Source: Halopseudomonas oceani (GTDB lineage Bacteria; Pseudomonadota; Gammaproteobacteria; Pseudomonadales; Pseudomonadaceae). Taken from it: a DNA stretch of 64,000 nt. Positions 51,385 to 61,734 of this stretch are shown piece after piece. Location of the stretch: assembly GCF_002903165.1 (NCBI RefSeq), contig NZ_PPSK01000009.1, positions 89,290-153,289 of the forward strand, read 5' to 3'. The translations under genes and the position numbers were made by a program. Below the pieces are notes generated by a model. It ran no database searches, had not been told where the DNA came from, and saw only the letters and a program-made list of their open reading frames with translations. Position 1 is the first letter of the stretch, and every line of letters begins with the position of its first letter.

Positions 51385-51747
51385 ATGTTTTCAATGACAG
51401 ATTTTCAACTAACCTTAAATCAGGGGGCGGGGGAACCCGAGCACGAGGATGATCACGGCCTGGCGGTCGAGACCAGCAAGCCTCAGCTCAAGCCTCCGTC
51501 TCGTTACAAGGTCATCATGCTTAACGATGACTACACGCCGATGGATTTTGTCGTGGAGGTTCTGGAGCGTTTTTTTGCCCACAACCGGGAAAGTGCTACT
51601 CAGATCATGCTCAAGGTGCATACTGAAGGTAGAGCGGTCTGTGGCATTTATACCCGGGACATAGCCGAAACCAAGGCCGCGGAAGTCAACGACTACGCGA
51701 GGGAATGCCAGCACCCGTTGATGTGTCAGATTGAACGGGAAGCGTAA
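51385..51747 (+). CDS. clpS: ClpS adaptor protein
   Basis: This 120-residue adaptor has the N-degron pocket residues in [20 protein letters not shown] and the ClpA-contact region [17 protein letters not shown]. It feeds N-end-rule substrates to ClpAP. ATG 51385 is preferred because GGTGA lies eight bases upstream; GTG 51373 and ATG 51394 are also in frame. clpA follows after 33 bases. Confidence 0.95.
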   Translation: MFSMTDFQLTLNQGAGEPEHEDDHGLAVETSKPQLKPPSRYKVIMLNDDYTPMDFVVEVLERFFAHNRESATQIMLKVHTEGRAVCGIYTRDIAETKAAEVNDYARECQHPLMCQIEREA

Positions 51748-51780
51748 CAAGGCGATTTGCATCGCATATGAGGTGGCAAC

Positions 51781-54048
51781 ATGCTCAATAGAGATCTCGA
51801 AATCACCCTGAATCTGGCGTTCAAGGATGCACGCAACAAGCGGCATGAGTTCATGACCGTTGAACACCTGCTGCTGGCGCTGCTGGACAATCAGGCCGCG
51901 ATCGAAGTCCTCAATGCCTGTGGCGCAGATATGGAGCGCCTGCGGAGCGAACTCACTGAATTTATCGACTCCACCACGCCGCTGATTCCGAAGCAGGATC
52001 AGGAGCGTGAGACTCAGCCGACGCTGGGCTTTCAGCGCGTACTGCAGCGCGCGGTATTCCATGTCCAGAGCTCCGGCAAGGGCGAGGTCAGTGGCGCGAA
52101 TGTGCTGGTCGCGATTTTCAGCGAGCAGGAAAGTCAGGCTGTCTTTTTCCTCAAGCAGCAGCAGATTGCGCGTATCGACATCGTCAACTTCATCTCCCAC
52201 GGGATCTCCAAGGTTCAGAGCGATGCCGAGCAGCTTGGCGATGAGCAGGAGTCCATGGATGAAGAGGCGGCAGAAGGGGCGACCGCCAGCAACCCGCTGG
52301 AGGCCTATGCCAGCAACCTGAACGAGATGGCGCGCAAGGGTCGGATCGATCCCCTCGTAGGGCGTGCATCTGAGGTAGAGCGCGTTGCGCAGATTCTCAT
52401 GCGCCGCCGCAAAAATAATCCGCTGCTGGTCGGCGAGGCTGGCGTCGGCAAGACGGCCATTGCCGAGGGGCTCGCCAAGCGCATCGTTGATGGCGAGGTG
52501 CCGGATACCCTGTCTGAAGCCGTGGTCTACTCGTTGGACTTGGGCGCGCTGCTGGCGGGCACCAAGTACCGCGGTGACTTTGAGAAACGCTTCAAGGCGT
52601 TGCTCAAAGCGCTGAAGAAGCGCCCGCACGCGATTCTGTTCATCGACGAAATCCACACCATCATTGGTGCTGGCGCGGCCTCGGGCGGTGTTATGGACGC
52701 CTCGAATCTGCTTAAGCCGCTGCTGTCGTCCGGTGAAATTCGTTGCATTGGTTCCACTACCTTTCAGGAGTTTCGCGGTATTTTCGAGAAAGATCGCGCG
52801 TTGGCGCGTCGCTTCCAGAAGGTCGATGTGGTCGAGCCGTCGGTTACCGACACCATTCAGATTCTCAAGGGGCTCAAGAGCCGCTTCGAGGAGCACCACG
52901 GTATTCGCTATACCGATGAGGCGCTGAAAGCGGCGGCTGAATTGGCCAGCCGCTATATCAATGACCGTCACATGCCCGACAAGGCGATTGACGTGATCGA
53001 CGAGGCAGGTGCCTATCAGCGCCTGCAATTGCCGGAAAATCGTCCGGAATTCATCGACGTGCCCGAGGTCGAGGCGATTGTCGCCAAGATCGCGCGGATC
53101 CCACCGAAGCATGTTTCCTCAAGCGACAAGGAGCTGCTGAAGAACCTGGAACGCGACCTGAAACTGGTGGTGTTTGGTCAGGACAGCGCGATCGACGCAC
53201 TGTCTACCGCGATCAAGCTGTCGCGTGCCGGCTTGAAGTCGGCAGACAAGCCGGTCGGCTCTTTCCTGTTCGCCGGTCCGACTGGTGTCGGCAAGACAGA
53301 AGTGACTCGTCAGCTGGCCAAGAGCCTTGGCGTTGAGCTGCTGCGCTTCGACATGTCCGAGTACATGGAGCGGCACACCGTCTCCCGTTTGATTGGTGCG
53401 CCTCCGGGCTACGTCGGTTTCGACCAGGGCGGCCTGTTGACCGAAGCTGTCACCAAGAGTCCGCATTGCGTATTGCTGCTCGATGAAATCGAGAAGGCGC
53501 ATCCCGAAGTCTTCAACCTGCTGCTGCAGGTGATGGACCACGGTACGCTGACCGATAACAATGGTCGTAAGGCTGATTTCCGCAACGTTATCCTGGTGAT
53601 GACCACCAACGCCGGTGCCGAAACCATGTCGCGCGCGTCGATCGGTTTCACCAAGCAGGATCACAGTACCGACGGTATGGAGATCATCAAGAAAGCCTTC
53701 ACGCCGGAGTTCCGCAACCGTCTGGATGCAATTATCCAGTTTGGCCGCCTGACTCACGAAAGCATCAAGTTCGTGGTCGACAAGTTCCTCACCGAACTGC
53801 AGGCCCAGCTGGAAGACAAGCACGTACTGCTGGATGTGGACGAAGATGCCCGCAACTGGCTAGCCGAGCACGGCTACGATCCGATGATGGGCGCTCGCCC
53901 GATGGCCCGCTTGATTCAGGACAAGATCAAGCGTCCGCTGGCTGAGCAGATCCTGTTTGGCGAGCTGGCCGAGCAGGGCGGTACCGTGCACGTCACGCTG
54001 CGTGATGGCGAGTTGGAAATTGAGGTGCCGGAGGCGGAGGTCGCCTGA
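51781..54048 (+). CDS. clpA: ATP-dependent Clp protease ATP-binding subunit ClpA
   Basis: This 755-residue AAA+ unfoldase has an N-domain ([17 protein letters not shown]) and two ATPase modules, with Walker A motifs GEAGVGKTA (about residue 218) and GPTGVGKTE (about 500). The ClpP-binding loop lies in the second module. It unfolds substrates, including those delivered by ClpS, into ClpP. It forms an operon with clpS and ends at a strong terminator. Confidence 0.97.
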   Translation: MLNRDLEITLNLAFKDARNKRHEFMTVEHLLLALLDNQAAIEVLNACGADMERLRSELTEFIDSTTPLIPKQDQERETQPTLGFQRVLQRAVFHVQSSGKGEVSGANVLVAIFSEQESQAVFFLKQQQIARIDIVNFISHGISKVQSDAEQLGDEQESMDEEAAEGATASNPLEAYASNLNEMARKGRIDPLVGRASEVERVAQILMRRRKNNPLLVGEAGVGKTAIAEGLAKRIVDGEVPDTLSEAVVYSLDLGALLAGTKYRGDFEKRFKALLKALKKRPHAILFIDEIHTIIGAGAASGGVMDASNLLKPLLSSGEIRCIGSTTFQEFRGIFEKDRALARRFQKVDVVEPSVTDTIQILKGLKSRFEEHHGIRYTDEALKAAAELASRYINDRHMPDKAIDVIDEAGAYQRLQLPENRPEFIDVPEVEAIVAKIARIPPKHVSSSDKELLKNLERDLKLVVFGQDSAIDALSTAIKLSRAGLKSADKPVGSFLFAGPTGVGKTEVTRQLAKSLGVELLRFDMSEYMERHTVSRLIGAPPGYVGFDQGGLLTEAVTKSPHCVLLLDEIEKAHPEVFNLLLQVMDHGTLTDNNGRKADFRNVILVMTTNAGAETMSRASIGFTKQDHSTDGMEIIKKAFTPEFRNRLDAIIQFGRLTHESIKFVVDKFLTELQAQLEDKHVLLDVDEDARNWLAEHGYDPMMGARPMARLIQDKIKRPLAEQILFGELAEQGGTVHVTLRDGELEIEVPEAEVA

Positions 54049-54062
54049 GGCTTTCCGTAACG

Positions 54063-54092
54063 AAAAAGACCGGCGAATGCCGGTCTTTTTTT
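54063..54092. terminator. Bidirectional terminator between clpA and xthA
   Basis: AAAAAGACCGGC pairs with GCCGGTCTTTTT around a GAAT loop, with a seven-base T-run on the plus strand. Confidence 0.95.
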
Positions 54093-54099
54093 GTCTGGC

Positions 54100-54912
54100 T
54101 CAGACGTCGAAGCGCGACCAGATCGGCGCGTGGTCGGAGGGTTTCTCCATCCCGCGAATGTCGTAGTCGATGTCGCTTTCTACACAGTGCTCGGCCAGTG
54201 CCCGGCTGGCCAGCACCATATCGATGCGCAGTCCGCGCTTGGGGGTGTCTTCAAAACCGCGGCTGCGGTAGTCGAACCAGCTGAAGCGGTCGGAGTCGGG
54301 GTTCAGGTGGCGGAAGGTATCGACCAGTCCCCAGCCCTTCAGACGCTGCATCCAGCCACGTTCTTCCGGCAGGAAACTGCACTTGCCGGTGCGCAGCCAG
54401 CGCTTGGCGTTGTCCGGGCCAATGCCGATGTCGGCGTCTGTGTCGGAAATGTTCATGTCGCCGATGATTGCGATGCGTTGATTCGGTGTGAACTCGTCTT
54501 CCAGGTGGGCTTGCAGATCGGCGTAAAACTTTTCCTTCGCCGGAAATTTGACCGGGTGGTCGCGGCTTTCGCCTTGCGGGAAGTAGCCGTTGAACACAAT
54601 CAGCGGCTCGCCGTCGGCGCAGGGGATGGCGGCGCTGATCATCCGCCGCTGAGCATCCTCCTCGTCGGTGGGAAAGCCCTTGCGCACCCAAAGTGGCTGC
54701 TCGCGGGTCAGCAGGGCCACGCCGTAGTGACCCTTCTGGCCATGAAAGGCAACGTGATAACCCAGCGCCTCGACATCGGCGAGCGGAAACTGCGGATCGT
54801 CAACCTTGGTTTCTTGCAGGCCGATGACGTCCGGGTTGTGGCGAGCGACCAGTTCCTGCAACTGGTGCGGACGAGCCCGCAGGCCATTGATGTTGAATGA
54901 GACGATCTTCAT
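54100..54912 (-). CDS. xthA: Exodeoxyribonuclease III
   Basis: This 270-residue protein is of the AP endonuclease/exonuclease III family. The N-terminus [15 protein letters not shown] is followed by GLQETKVDD (metal-binding glutamate), [13 protein letters not shown] and the C-terminal SDHAPIW catalytic histidine motif. It nicks abasic sites and degrades 3' ends in base excision repair. ATG 54912 is the family start; the frame is open for 38 more codons. It is divergent from tamA. Confidence 0.95.
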   Translation of the reverse strand: MKIVSFNINGLRARPHQLQELVARHNPDVIGLQETKVDDPQFPLADVEALGYHVAFHGQKGHYGVALLTREQPLWVRKGFPTDEEDAQRRMISAAIPCADGEPLIVFNGYFPQGESRDHPVKFPAKEKFYADLQAHLEDEFTPNQRIAIIGDMNISDTDADIGIGPDNAKRWLRTGKCSFLPEERGWMQRLKGWGLVDTFRHLNPDSDRFSWFDYRSRGFEDTPKRGLRIDMVLASRALAEHCVESDIDYDIRGMEKPSDHAPIWSRFDV

Positions 54913-55058
54913 GGGTGTGTCCTGTGGTACGAGGTTCGGTCGCACAGCGCGACGCTGAAGAGGCTGACTAGGGTAGCCTAAATGCGTCTGATTTGGGACA
55001 CGCCGGCCACCCTGGCGTGTTAGCATTCGCGCTGCGAATACCTGCCAGGATGGAGCTC

Positions 55059-56765
55059 ATGCGTCGCGCTTTTCCACTGTTGTTTCTTGTCTCTGCCGTG
55101 TCTGTTGCTCAGGCTGGGGTCAAGGTCACAGTCGAGCCAGCGAAAAGGTCTGTACGCGAAAATATCGAGGCCTATATTGGCCCGGTAGAGGCCGGCAGCC
55201 GGGCCGACATGGAGCGTCAGCTGAGGCACATTGATGAGCAGGCGACCCTGGCCGCACAGGCTCTGGGCTATTACCAGAGTCGCAACGACCTCAAGGTCAC
55301 CGGCCCGGAAGACGCACCACTGGTGGAGCTGAAGGTCGAGCTTGGTGACCCGGTGCGGCTGGACAAGGTGGCCGTTGAAGTGCTCGGGCCGGGTGCCGGT
55401 ACCGAGTCTTTTCAGCTTGGTGTGGAGGAGTTGCTGGCCTCGGGGCAAGTGCTCAACCACGGTCGTTATGAAACATTGAAATCGCGCATCAATAACCGGG
55501 CGCTGCGCTACGGCTACTTCGAAGGTCAGTATTTCAAACGCCAACTGCGTGTGGATGTCGAGCAAGGTAAGGCTGATGTCGACATCCAGTACAGTACCGG
55601 GCCGCGTTACTCACTCGGCGCAGTGCATTTTTCCGAAACCCAGTTCAGTGACGACCTGCTTGCACGCATGGTGCCCTTTGAGGCTGGTACTCCATACGAT
55701 GCCGATCTGGTCGGCAAGTTGAATCAGGATCTGCTTTCAAGCGGCTACTTCAATGGTGTGCTGGTTACCGCTCCGCTGGACAGGGCGGCGGGCGAGCAGG
55801 TGCCGGTGGAGGTTGAGATTACCGAGCGCGACCCGCATTCGCTCGGCTTTGGTGGCGGCTACTCCACTGACGTGGGCGCACGCGGCAAGATGACGTGGGA
55901 TCAGCACTGGATCAACCCGCAGGGTCACAGCCGCGGCGCTAGCATGGAGCTGTCGTTACCGCGGCAGCAAATCAGCGCGTTCTACCAAGTGCCACTGGAC
56001 AACCCGATTACCCACAACCTGCGTTACTTCGTGGGTTGGCAGAAAGAAGACATCGACGACGTACAGACTCACAGTCTCGCGGTTGGCGCGGAAGTGAACA
56101 AACGGCTTGAAAGCGGTTGGCAACGCAGTGTCGGCCTGCGATTGCAGCAGGAAGTGTTCTCGCTAGGTGATGATAGTGGTACGGCTACGATGCTGATTCC
56201 CAGCCTGGTAATGCAGCGTGCGCAGAGCTCCGGCGGCATTGACCCGCGGCGCGGCTATAGTCTGCTGCTCGATGTGCAGGGAGCCAAGGAAGGGGTGCTG
56301 TCATCGGTGGATTTCGCCCGGGTCATGGGGCAGGTAAAAGGGCTCTACACCCTGTTTGACAACCACCGCTTTCTTGGCCGTGTTGCGCTGGGAGCCGTTG
56401 CCACCAATGACTTTTCCAGTATCCCGCCATCGCTGCGATTTTTCGCCGGCGGGGACCAGAGTATTCGCGGCTATGACTATCAAAGCCTGTCGCCGGTCGA
56501 CAGCACCGGCGAAACCATCGGGGCGCGCTATCTGATTGCGAGTAGCGCCGAGTATCAGTACGAGTTCATCAAAAGCTGGCGCGCCGCGACATTTGTTGAT
56601 TACGGTAACGCGGTTGATTCGTTGATGGACCCACTGAAAACCAGCGTTGGTATTGGGCTGCGCTGGGTGTCGCCTATTGGCCCGATTCGCTTTGATCTGG
56701 CCCGCTCGCTGTCTGACCCTGATGTCGGCTTCAAGATTCATTTCTCGATGGGGCCGGAATTGTGA
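55059..56765 (+). CDS. tamA: Outer-membrane translocation subunit TamA
   Basis: This 568-residue Omp85-family protein has a signal peptide (FPLLFLVSAVSVAQA), three POTRA-like repeats (about residues 25-260) and a 16-strand barrel with the LRFFAGGDQSIRGYDYQSL motif, the conserved lid-lock region. With TamB it moves autotransporters or phospholipids across the envelope. AGGA eight bases upstream supports ATG 55059. Its stop overlaps the tamB start. Confidence 0.95.
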   Translation: MRRAFPLLFLVSAVSVAQAGVKVTVEPAKRSVRENIEAYIGPVEAGSRADMERQLRHIDEQATLAAQALGYYQSRNDLKVTGPEDAPLVELKVELGDPVRLDKVAVEVLGPGAGTESFQLGVEELLASGQVLNHGRYETLKSRINNRALRYGYFEGQYFKRQLRVDVEQGKADVDIQYSTGPRYSLGAVHFSETQFSDDLLARMVPFEAGTPYDADLVGKLNQDLLSSGYFNGVLVTAPLDRAAGEQVPVEVEITERDPHSLGFGGGYSTDVGARGKMTWDQHWINPQGHSRGASMELSLPRQQISAFYQVPLDNPITHNLRYFVGWQKEDIDDVQTHSLAVGAEVNKRLESGWQRSVGLRLQQEVFSLGDDSGTATMLIPSLVMQRAQSSGGIDPRRGYSLLLDVQGAKEGVLSSVDFARVMGQVKGLYTLFDNHRFLGRVALGAVATNDFSSIPPSLRFFAGGDQSIRGYDYQSLSPVDSTGETIGARYLIASSAEYQYEFIKSWRAATFVDYGNAVDSLMDPLKTSVGIGLRWVSPIGPIRFDLARSLSDPDVGFKIHFSMGPEL

Positions 56766-59700
56766 TCCGTTTTCTCGCTAAGGCACTGCTGCGTGGACTG
56801 ATATTTATCCTGGCGCTGCCGCTGTTGCTCGGCTTACTGATGGGGAGCGAGTCGGTCAATCGATGGCTGTTCAATCAGGTCGACTCAATGTTGCCGCAGT
56901 TAACGCTTGAGTTTGAGCAGGGCAACCTGTGGCGGGGTTGGTCTTTCTCGCAGTTGCGCTGGCAGGATGAGGCGCTCGATGTGCGTGTCGAAGAGCTTGC
57001 CCTGGAGTGGAGTCCGTCTTGCCTGTTTGGCGGCACCTTATGCCTGGATACATTGTCAGCTCAACGGGTCGTCGTGCTGACGCAACCAACTGAAGCGCAA
57101 GAAAATCCGTCAGAGCTGAATTTGCCGACAGTGCAGTTGCCGCTGGCGCTGGAAATTGGCCAACTGCATTTGGGCGAACTTTCACTGGATGGTGAAACCG
57201 CGCTGCTGAAAGAGCTCGAGTTGATCGCGTTTGGCCGTGGCAATCAACTGGTGATCCAGAGCTTCAGTGGCAGTGGTCCAGACCTGCACTGGCGCCTGGA
57301 TGGTACGCTGCAGATGCAAGACGACTGGCCGCTGGCGGTGACCGCCGACCTGATATTGCCGCCAGTGGATGAACGCGACTGGCGTCTTCGTCTGCATGCC
57401 AGTGGTGATCTGCGCCAGCTTGAACTCAAGGCCGATAGCCGGGGCTATCTGACCGGTCACCTGGACGCGTCTGCCGATCTGTTCGCGGCTGGTTACCCTG
57501 TGCAGCTGCAGTGGCAAGGACAGGACTTTCTGCCGCTGCAAAGCTTGCCGCAGACGCTGACGCTGCAAGACCTTGGCTTGGAGTTGGCAGGAGATCTTGA
57601 GTCGGGCTACGCGCTGCAGGCTGATGCCCGGCTCCCGGGAGCAACTGGCGCGGTGTCGCTGGCATTGCACGCTAAGGCAGGATTGACTGGGGTAGACCAA
57701 GCCTCGATTACCCTCCAGATGGTCGATCAGCCAGAACAGCAACTGGTTGCCAGCGGTAGCGCTGACTGGCAAGGCGAACTCGCTGCGGAACTCCAGTTGG
57801 CACTGGATCAATTCCCCTGGCAGTCACTGTATCCATTGGATACCGGCGAAGTAGCACTGCAGCAGCTGACCGCGACCGCCAGCCTGAGCCGAGGCAAGGT
57901 TGAAGCTCAACTTGATGGGCGGTTGACGGGCGTTGCCGCGCAGGAAGTTGCTGTTAGCGCGCACGTTCAGGGGGATCAGCAAGCGCTGGATGTCAATCCG
58001 CTGACTGTTACCACGCAGGCGGGCAGGGCAACGGGCACGCTCCAGCTGGGGCTGGCACCCGATGTTCAGTGGCAAGGGCAATTTCGGCTGGACGGTGTAG
58101 ACCCGAGCGTATTCGTCGCAGCCTTGCCCGGCAGCCTCAGCGGCAAGCTGACCAGCAACGGTCAACTGCAGGGCGAACAACTGTGTCTGGATGCCAACTG
58201 GGATCTGGCTGGGGTGCTGCGGGCACAGCCGCTAAAATTTGCCGGGGCGTTGAGCAAGTCGGATGAAACCTGGGCTGTTTCCGGCCTTGAGCTGGCGCAG
58301 GGCAATAACCGTGTCAGCGGTGAAGGCCACTGGGGAGCTGAGGTTGCTGCCCAGCTGAATATACAGCTCAAGGAGATGAAAACGCTCTGGCCCGGCCTGC
58401 GTGGTGTTCTGACCGGCGACGCCCGGCTGGCTGGGAGCGCTGATGCACCGCGCATTGTGCTGACGGCGACAGGCTCGCGCCTTGGTTACCAGGATCTGCG
58501 CATAGCGAATCTAGCGCTGCAAGCCGATTCAACATTGAGTGACGTGTTGCCGGTATCGGCACAGCTTTCTGCAGATGGAATACGCAGCGCAGACACACAG
58601 TTGGGCAACTTACAGCTGTCGGTAGCGGGCAATCGCGCCAATCATCGGGCCAGGGTCACGCTGCTGGACGGGATTGCCGAAGCGGAGCTGAATCTCGACG
58701 GGCAGCTGTCCGATAGCGCATGGCACGGCCAGTTGAGCCAGGGCGTGCTGCGCCACAAGCATCTTGAGCTGCGACAGGAAAGTTCGGCCGCACTTAATTA
58801 TCAGGTCGCCAGCGGCCGGCTGCAGTTGGGGGCGCATTGCTGGCGTCAGGCTGACGCCAGTCTCTGTTTTAATGACCAGCAAACACTCATGCCTGACCGT
58901 CGCCTGAATGTGAGCATGAGCAACCTTGATATTGCTGATCTTGCGCCGTGGTTTCCGCCTGATTTCGACTGGCACGGCTTATTACAGGGCCGGTTTGAAT
59001 TGCAGCAGAAGGCAGGTCAGGCGCCGGTAGCCAACGTGAATATCAGCTCCGCTGATGGCGTGATTACCGTGAGCGATCGCGACCAGACGCTGGCATTTCC
59101 GTACCAGCAAATTGAGCTGTCGACTGACCTCCAGGCACGGAATGCAAAGGCGCTATTCGAGTTGCGCAGCGACGTGATCGGGCGCCTGCAGGTCGACGCT
59201 GATGTGCGTGACCCGGCTGGCGCACAACGGCTGTCGGGCCGCTATCAGCTGGAGAAGCTGCAACTCGACTTTCTCCGCCCGTTCTTGCCGGATGTGGAAG
59301 AGCTGCGTGCTACGCTCAATGGCAGCGGCGAGCTGGGCGGCACACTGTCTGACCCTGTGGTGACCGGCCTGTTGACACTGCGCGATGGTCTGGTGTCGGG
59401 GCCCAATCTGCCTGTCAGCCTCGAGAGCCTGCAGGCTGACATCCGGATTGATGGCCAGGCCGCTGATGTTGATGCCCAGTGGCGTAGCGGCGACAAGGGC
59501 GAGGCCAGCTTGCAGGGGCGTGTTGGCTGGGCACCGCTGGATGTTGCCCTGACGCTACAGGGCCATGATCTGCCTGTTAGCGTTGAGCCTTACGCCAGAC
59601 TGTTTGTCGCGCCTAACCTGGAAATCAGTCTGCGCAGCGGCAACCTGCATGTGGGAGGAGAGCTGTCAGTGCCGGCTGGCGATATCGTGGTGCGAGAGCT

Positions 59701-60460
59701 GCCGGCAGAAGCGGTGCGCGTGTCGCCAGATACCGTCATTGTGGGCCGCGAGACAGCACAGCAGGACAGCCCGCTTGGCATCACTGCCCGCGTCAAACTC
59801 AATATCGGAGATGAGCTTCGACTGAACGCTTTCGGCCTCAAGGGGCGCCTGAAAGGGCAGCTGGAAGTACAGGAGAACCTCAACGCCAATGGTGACCTGC
59901 AGATTCTCGACGGCGAGTTCCGACGCCTAGGCCAGGATCTGCAACTGCGGCGGGCGCTGCTGCTGTTTTCTGGCCCGATCAGCGAGCCCTATTTGAACAT
60001 CGAGGCCATTCGCAAGGTCGACGATGTTGTCGCCGGGCTACGGGTGACCGGTAACGCCAGCAGGCCAACAACCGTCGTCTTCTCGGAGCCGGGCATGTCG
60101 CAGCAGGAAGCGATGTCCTACCTGGTGCTGGGCCGGCCGCTTGGCCAGGAGGGCGACAACAACATGCTGGCGAAGGCCGCGCTGGGGCTTGGCCTCGCAG
60201 GTGCGGCGCCGATTACCCGCCATATTGGCGACGTACTTGGCCTGGAGGACTTCGCGGTAGAGGCCGAAGGGCAGGGGGTGGACACGCAGGTTGTCGCCAG
60301 CGGCAGCATTACCGACAAGCTCAGTGTGCGCTACGGTGTTGGCGTATTTGAGCCATCCAACCAGTTGGCGTTGCGTTACGAGCTGTCGCGGCGTTTGTAT
60401 CTGGAAGCTGTCAGCGGTTTTGCCAGCTCCCTGGATTTCTTCTATCGTATCGACTTCTGA
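56762..60460 (+). CDS. tamB: Inner-membrane bridging protein TamB
   Basis: This 1232-residue AsmA-like protein has one N-terminal membrane helix (LLRGLIFILALPLLLGLLMG) and a very long beta-helical groove. A C-terminal DUF490/TamB domain follows, with VVFSEPGMSQQEAMSYLVLG and a final FYRIDF. It spans the periplasm, and recent work on the family points to lipid transport. The start is GTG 56762, overlapping the tamA stop by four bases, so the pair is translationally coupled. Confidence 0.95.
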   Translation: MIRFLAKALLRGLIFILALPLLLGLLMGSESVNRWLFNQVDSMLPQLTLEFEQGNLWRGWSFSQLRWQDEALDVRVEELALEWSPSCLFGGTLCLDTLSAQRVVVLTQPTEAQENPSELNLPTVQLPLALEIGQLHLGELSLDGETALLKELELIAFGRGNQLVIQSFSGSGPDLHWRLDGTLQMQDDWPLAVTADLILPPVDERDWRLRLHASGDLRQLELKADSRGYLTGHLDASADLFAAGYPVQLQWQGQDFLPLQSLPQTLTLQDLGLELAGDLESGYALQADARLPGATGAVSLALHAKAGLTGVDQASITLQMVDQPEQQLVASGSADWQGELAAELQLALDQFPWQSLYPLDTGEVALQQLTATASLSRGKVEAQLDGRLTGVAAQEVAVSAHVQGDQQALDVNPLTVTTQAGRATGTLQLGLAPDVQWQGQFRLDGVDPSVFVAALPGSLSGKLTSNGQLQGEQLCLDANWDLAGVLRAQPLKFAGALSKSDETWAVSGLELAQGNNRVSGEGHWGAEVAAQLNIQLKEMKTLWPGLRGVLTGDARLAGSADAPRIVLTATGSRLGYQDLRIANLALQADSTLSDVLPVSAQLSADGIRSADTQLGNLQLSVAGNRANHRARVTLLDGIAEAELNLDGQLSDSAWHGQLSQGVLRHKHLELRQESSAALNYQVASGRLQLGAHCWRQADASLCFNDQQTLMPDRRLNVSMSNLDIADLAPWFPPDFDWHGLLQGRFELQQKAGQAPVANVNISSADGVITVSDRDQTLAFPYQQIELSTDLQARNAKALFELRSDVIGRLQVDADVRDPAGAQRLSGRYQLEKLQLDFLRPFLPDVEELRATLNGSGELGGTLSDPVVTGLLTLRDGLVSGPNLPVSLESLQADIRIDGQAADVDAQWRSGDKGEASLQGRVGWAPLDVALTLQGHDLPVSVEPYARLFVAPNLEISLRSGNLHVGGELSVPAGDIVVRELPAEAVRVSPDTVIVGRETAQQDSPLGITARVKLNIGDELRLNAFGLKGRLKGQLEVQENLNANGDLQILDGEFRRLGQDLQLRRALLLFSGPISEPYLNIEAIRKVDDVVAGLRVTGNASRPTTVVFSEPGMSQQEAMSYLVLGRPLGQEGDNNMLAKAALGLGLAGAAPITRHIGDVLGLEDFAVEAEGQGVDTQVVASGSITDKLSVRYGVGVFEPSNQLALRYELSRRLYLEAVSGFASSLDFFYRIDF

Positions 60461-60538
60461 TTTTTCGACGGGTCGCGCCTTAGCGTCCCGTTTTTGACGT
60501 ACAACCATACTGTGCTTTAGCACATTGAAGGAGTCATC

Positions 60539-61036
60539 ATGTCTAGCGTCACTCTACGCGGTAATCCCATTTCCATCGGCGGCACCTTCCCGGTCAAGGG
60601 CGACAAAGCTCCGGGCTTTACCCTGGTTGCCAAGGACCTGTCCGACGTCAGCCTTGCCAGCCTGACCGGCAAGCGCAAAATCCTCAACATCTTCCCGAGC
60701 GTCGATACCCCGGTTTGCGCCACTTCCATCCGCACCTTCAACGCCAAGGCTAGCAGCCTGGAAAACACCGTCGTGCTGTGCATTTCGGCCGACCTGCCGT
60801 TTGCCCAGGCACGTTTCTGCGGCGCGGAAGGCCTGGATAACGTCATCAACCTGTCTACCCTGCGTGGTCGTGAGTTCATTCGCGACTACGGCGTCGACAT
60901 CGAAAACGGCCCCCTGGCCGGCCTGACCGCCCGAGCAGTCGTGGTGCTGGATGAAGACGACAACGTGCTTTACAGCGAACTGGTCAGCGAAATTGGCCAG
61001 GAGCCGAACTACGAAGCAGCACTGGCAGCACTGTAA
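60539..61036 (+). CDS. tpx: Thiol peroxidase Tpx
   Basis: This 165-residue atypical two-cysteine peroxiredoxin has peroxidatic Cys60 in [10 protein letters not shown] and resolving Cys94 in ARFCGAEG. It reduces lipid and hydrogen peroxides using thioredoxin. The ribosome site GAAGGAG is six to eight bases upstream. It is monocistronic, 78 bases after tamB, and is followed by tRNA-Ser. Confidence 0.96.
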   Translation: MSSVTLRGNPISIGGTFPVKGDKAPGFTLVAKDLSDVSLASLTGKRKILNIFPSVDTPVCATSIRTFNAKASSLENTVVLCISADLPFAQARFCGAEGLDNVINLSTLRGREFIRDYGVDIENGPLAGLTARAVVVLDEDDNVLYSELVSEIGQEPNYEAALAAL

Positions 61037-61122
61037 CGGATGAGGCGGGCAGTAGAATTGTCTGAACTCTGTGCGTCTACCCCATTGACTCTGCAGGGAT
61101 TTCCAGTAACATTGCCCGCCGT

Positions 61123-61212
61123 GGAGGGATGGCAGAGCGGTTGAATGCACCGGTCTTGAAAACCGGCGAAGGTGAAAGCCTTCCCAGGGTTCGAATCCCT
61201 GTCCCTCCGCCA
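61123..61212 (+). tRNA. tRNA-Ser (anticodon TGA)
   Basis: This 90-base tRNA has the acceptor stem GGAGGGA/TCCCTCC, an anticodon loop CTTGAAA with TGA at 61157-61159, and a long serine-type variable arm (61168-61182 region). It also has a T arm with GGTTCGAATCC and encoded CCA. It reads UCA codons. Its 3' end marks a change to more AT-rich, non-core DNA, as expected of an island attachment site. Confidence 0.97.
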
Positions 61213-61311
61213 CTATTGCACTAGTTAGATGGCTTGAATGAGGTTTTTTTCATTCTACCCAACTACCTACCTAACTTCGAAAGAAGCGCTGGAAGCAGAT
61301 TCAGGCGAAGC

Positions 61312-61343
61312 AAAAAGGGCCGCTAGCACAGCGGCCTTTTTTT
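61312..61343 (+). terminator. Rho-independent terminator downstream of tRNA-Ser
   Basis: GGCCGCT/AGCGGCC with a five-base loop is followed by seven T residues and preceded by an A-run. It shields the toxin operon from read-through. Confidence 0.88.
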
Positions 61344-61395
61344 GTGCCTGTGTTTTACACCTCCAAAAGCACATAAATCACACTAGTTCCTGAAT

Positions 61396-61457
61396 TTCCC
61401 AAATTGGGAGCTTGCAGTATTTCTTGATCTGATGCATGATTTTCCCAAATTGGGAAA
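61396..61457 (+). promoter_or_regulatory. Toxin-antitoxin promoter flanked by two identical palindromes
   Basis: TTTCCCAAATTGGGA stands at 61395-61409, and a longer perfect form, TTTCCCAAATTGGGAAA, at 61441-61457. Their centres are 46 bases apart. Between them lie TTGCAG (61412-61417) and CATGAT (61435-61440) with 17-base spacing. The transcription start would fall inside the second palindrome. This is the usual layout for autorepression by a HigA-type antitoxin. Confidence 0.75.
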
Positions 61458-61468
61458 CGAAAAAAGCC

Positions 61469-61723
61469 ATGCGACTACTAGGAAAAGACAAATTACTCCG
61501 CCTTGTGCGCACCGATGAAGCGGCGCGTGCTTGGGTGTCCGCATGGGTTGCTGAACTCGCAACTGCGAATTGGAAGCACGCTGCAGACCTAAGCCATCAG
61601 TTTCCGAACGCGCGACAGTCTGAGCCAGGACATTTCATTTTTCCTGTCTGCAACTGCAGAAAAGAGGTTTGCTTACAAATTGCATTTCAACAAGGCATTG
61701 CCGTTGTCACGGGCATACAGTGA
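61469..61723 (+). CDS. HigB-family mRNA interferase-like toxin (short C-terminus)
   Basis: This 84-residue protein starts at ATG 61469, just after the second palindrome; the frame begins at 61436 but that codon lies before the likely transcription start. The pattern MRLLGKDKLLRLVR, then EAARAWVSAWVAEL, PGHFIFPV and VCLQIAFQQGIAVV fits the HigB toxin family (RelE-like fold). The family's usual last motif, GTHxEYD, is missing because the frame ends at VVTGIQ. It may be a shortened or frameshifted toxin, or a divergent intact one. Confidence 0.62.
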   Translation: MRLLGKDKLLRLVRTDEAARAWVSAWVAELATANWKHAADLSHQFPNARQSEPGHFIFPVCNCRKEVCLQIAFQQGIAVVTGIQ

Positions 61724-61734
61724 AGACAGAATTT

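Larger units (their letters stand above)
61213..61468 (+). other. AT-rich junction between tRNA-Ser and the toxin operon
   Basis: No gene is visible. GAATGA/TCATTC around a T-rich loop (61236-61255) may end the tRNA transcript. A clear terminator lies at 61312-61343, and the toxin promoter with its two palindromes at 61396-61457. No integrase gene stands in this stretch. The composition is clearly poorer in G and C than the core genes to the left. Confidence 0.6.

Noticed and set aside
51415..53112. 565-codon open frame antisense to clpS-clpA
   Set aside because: Spans two conserved genes in reverse and resembles no protein family.
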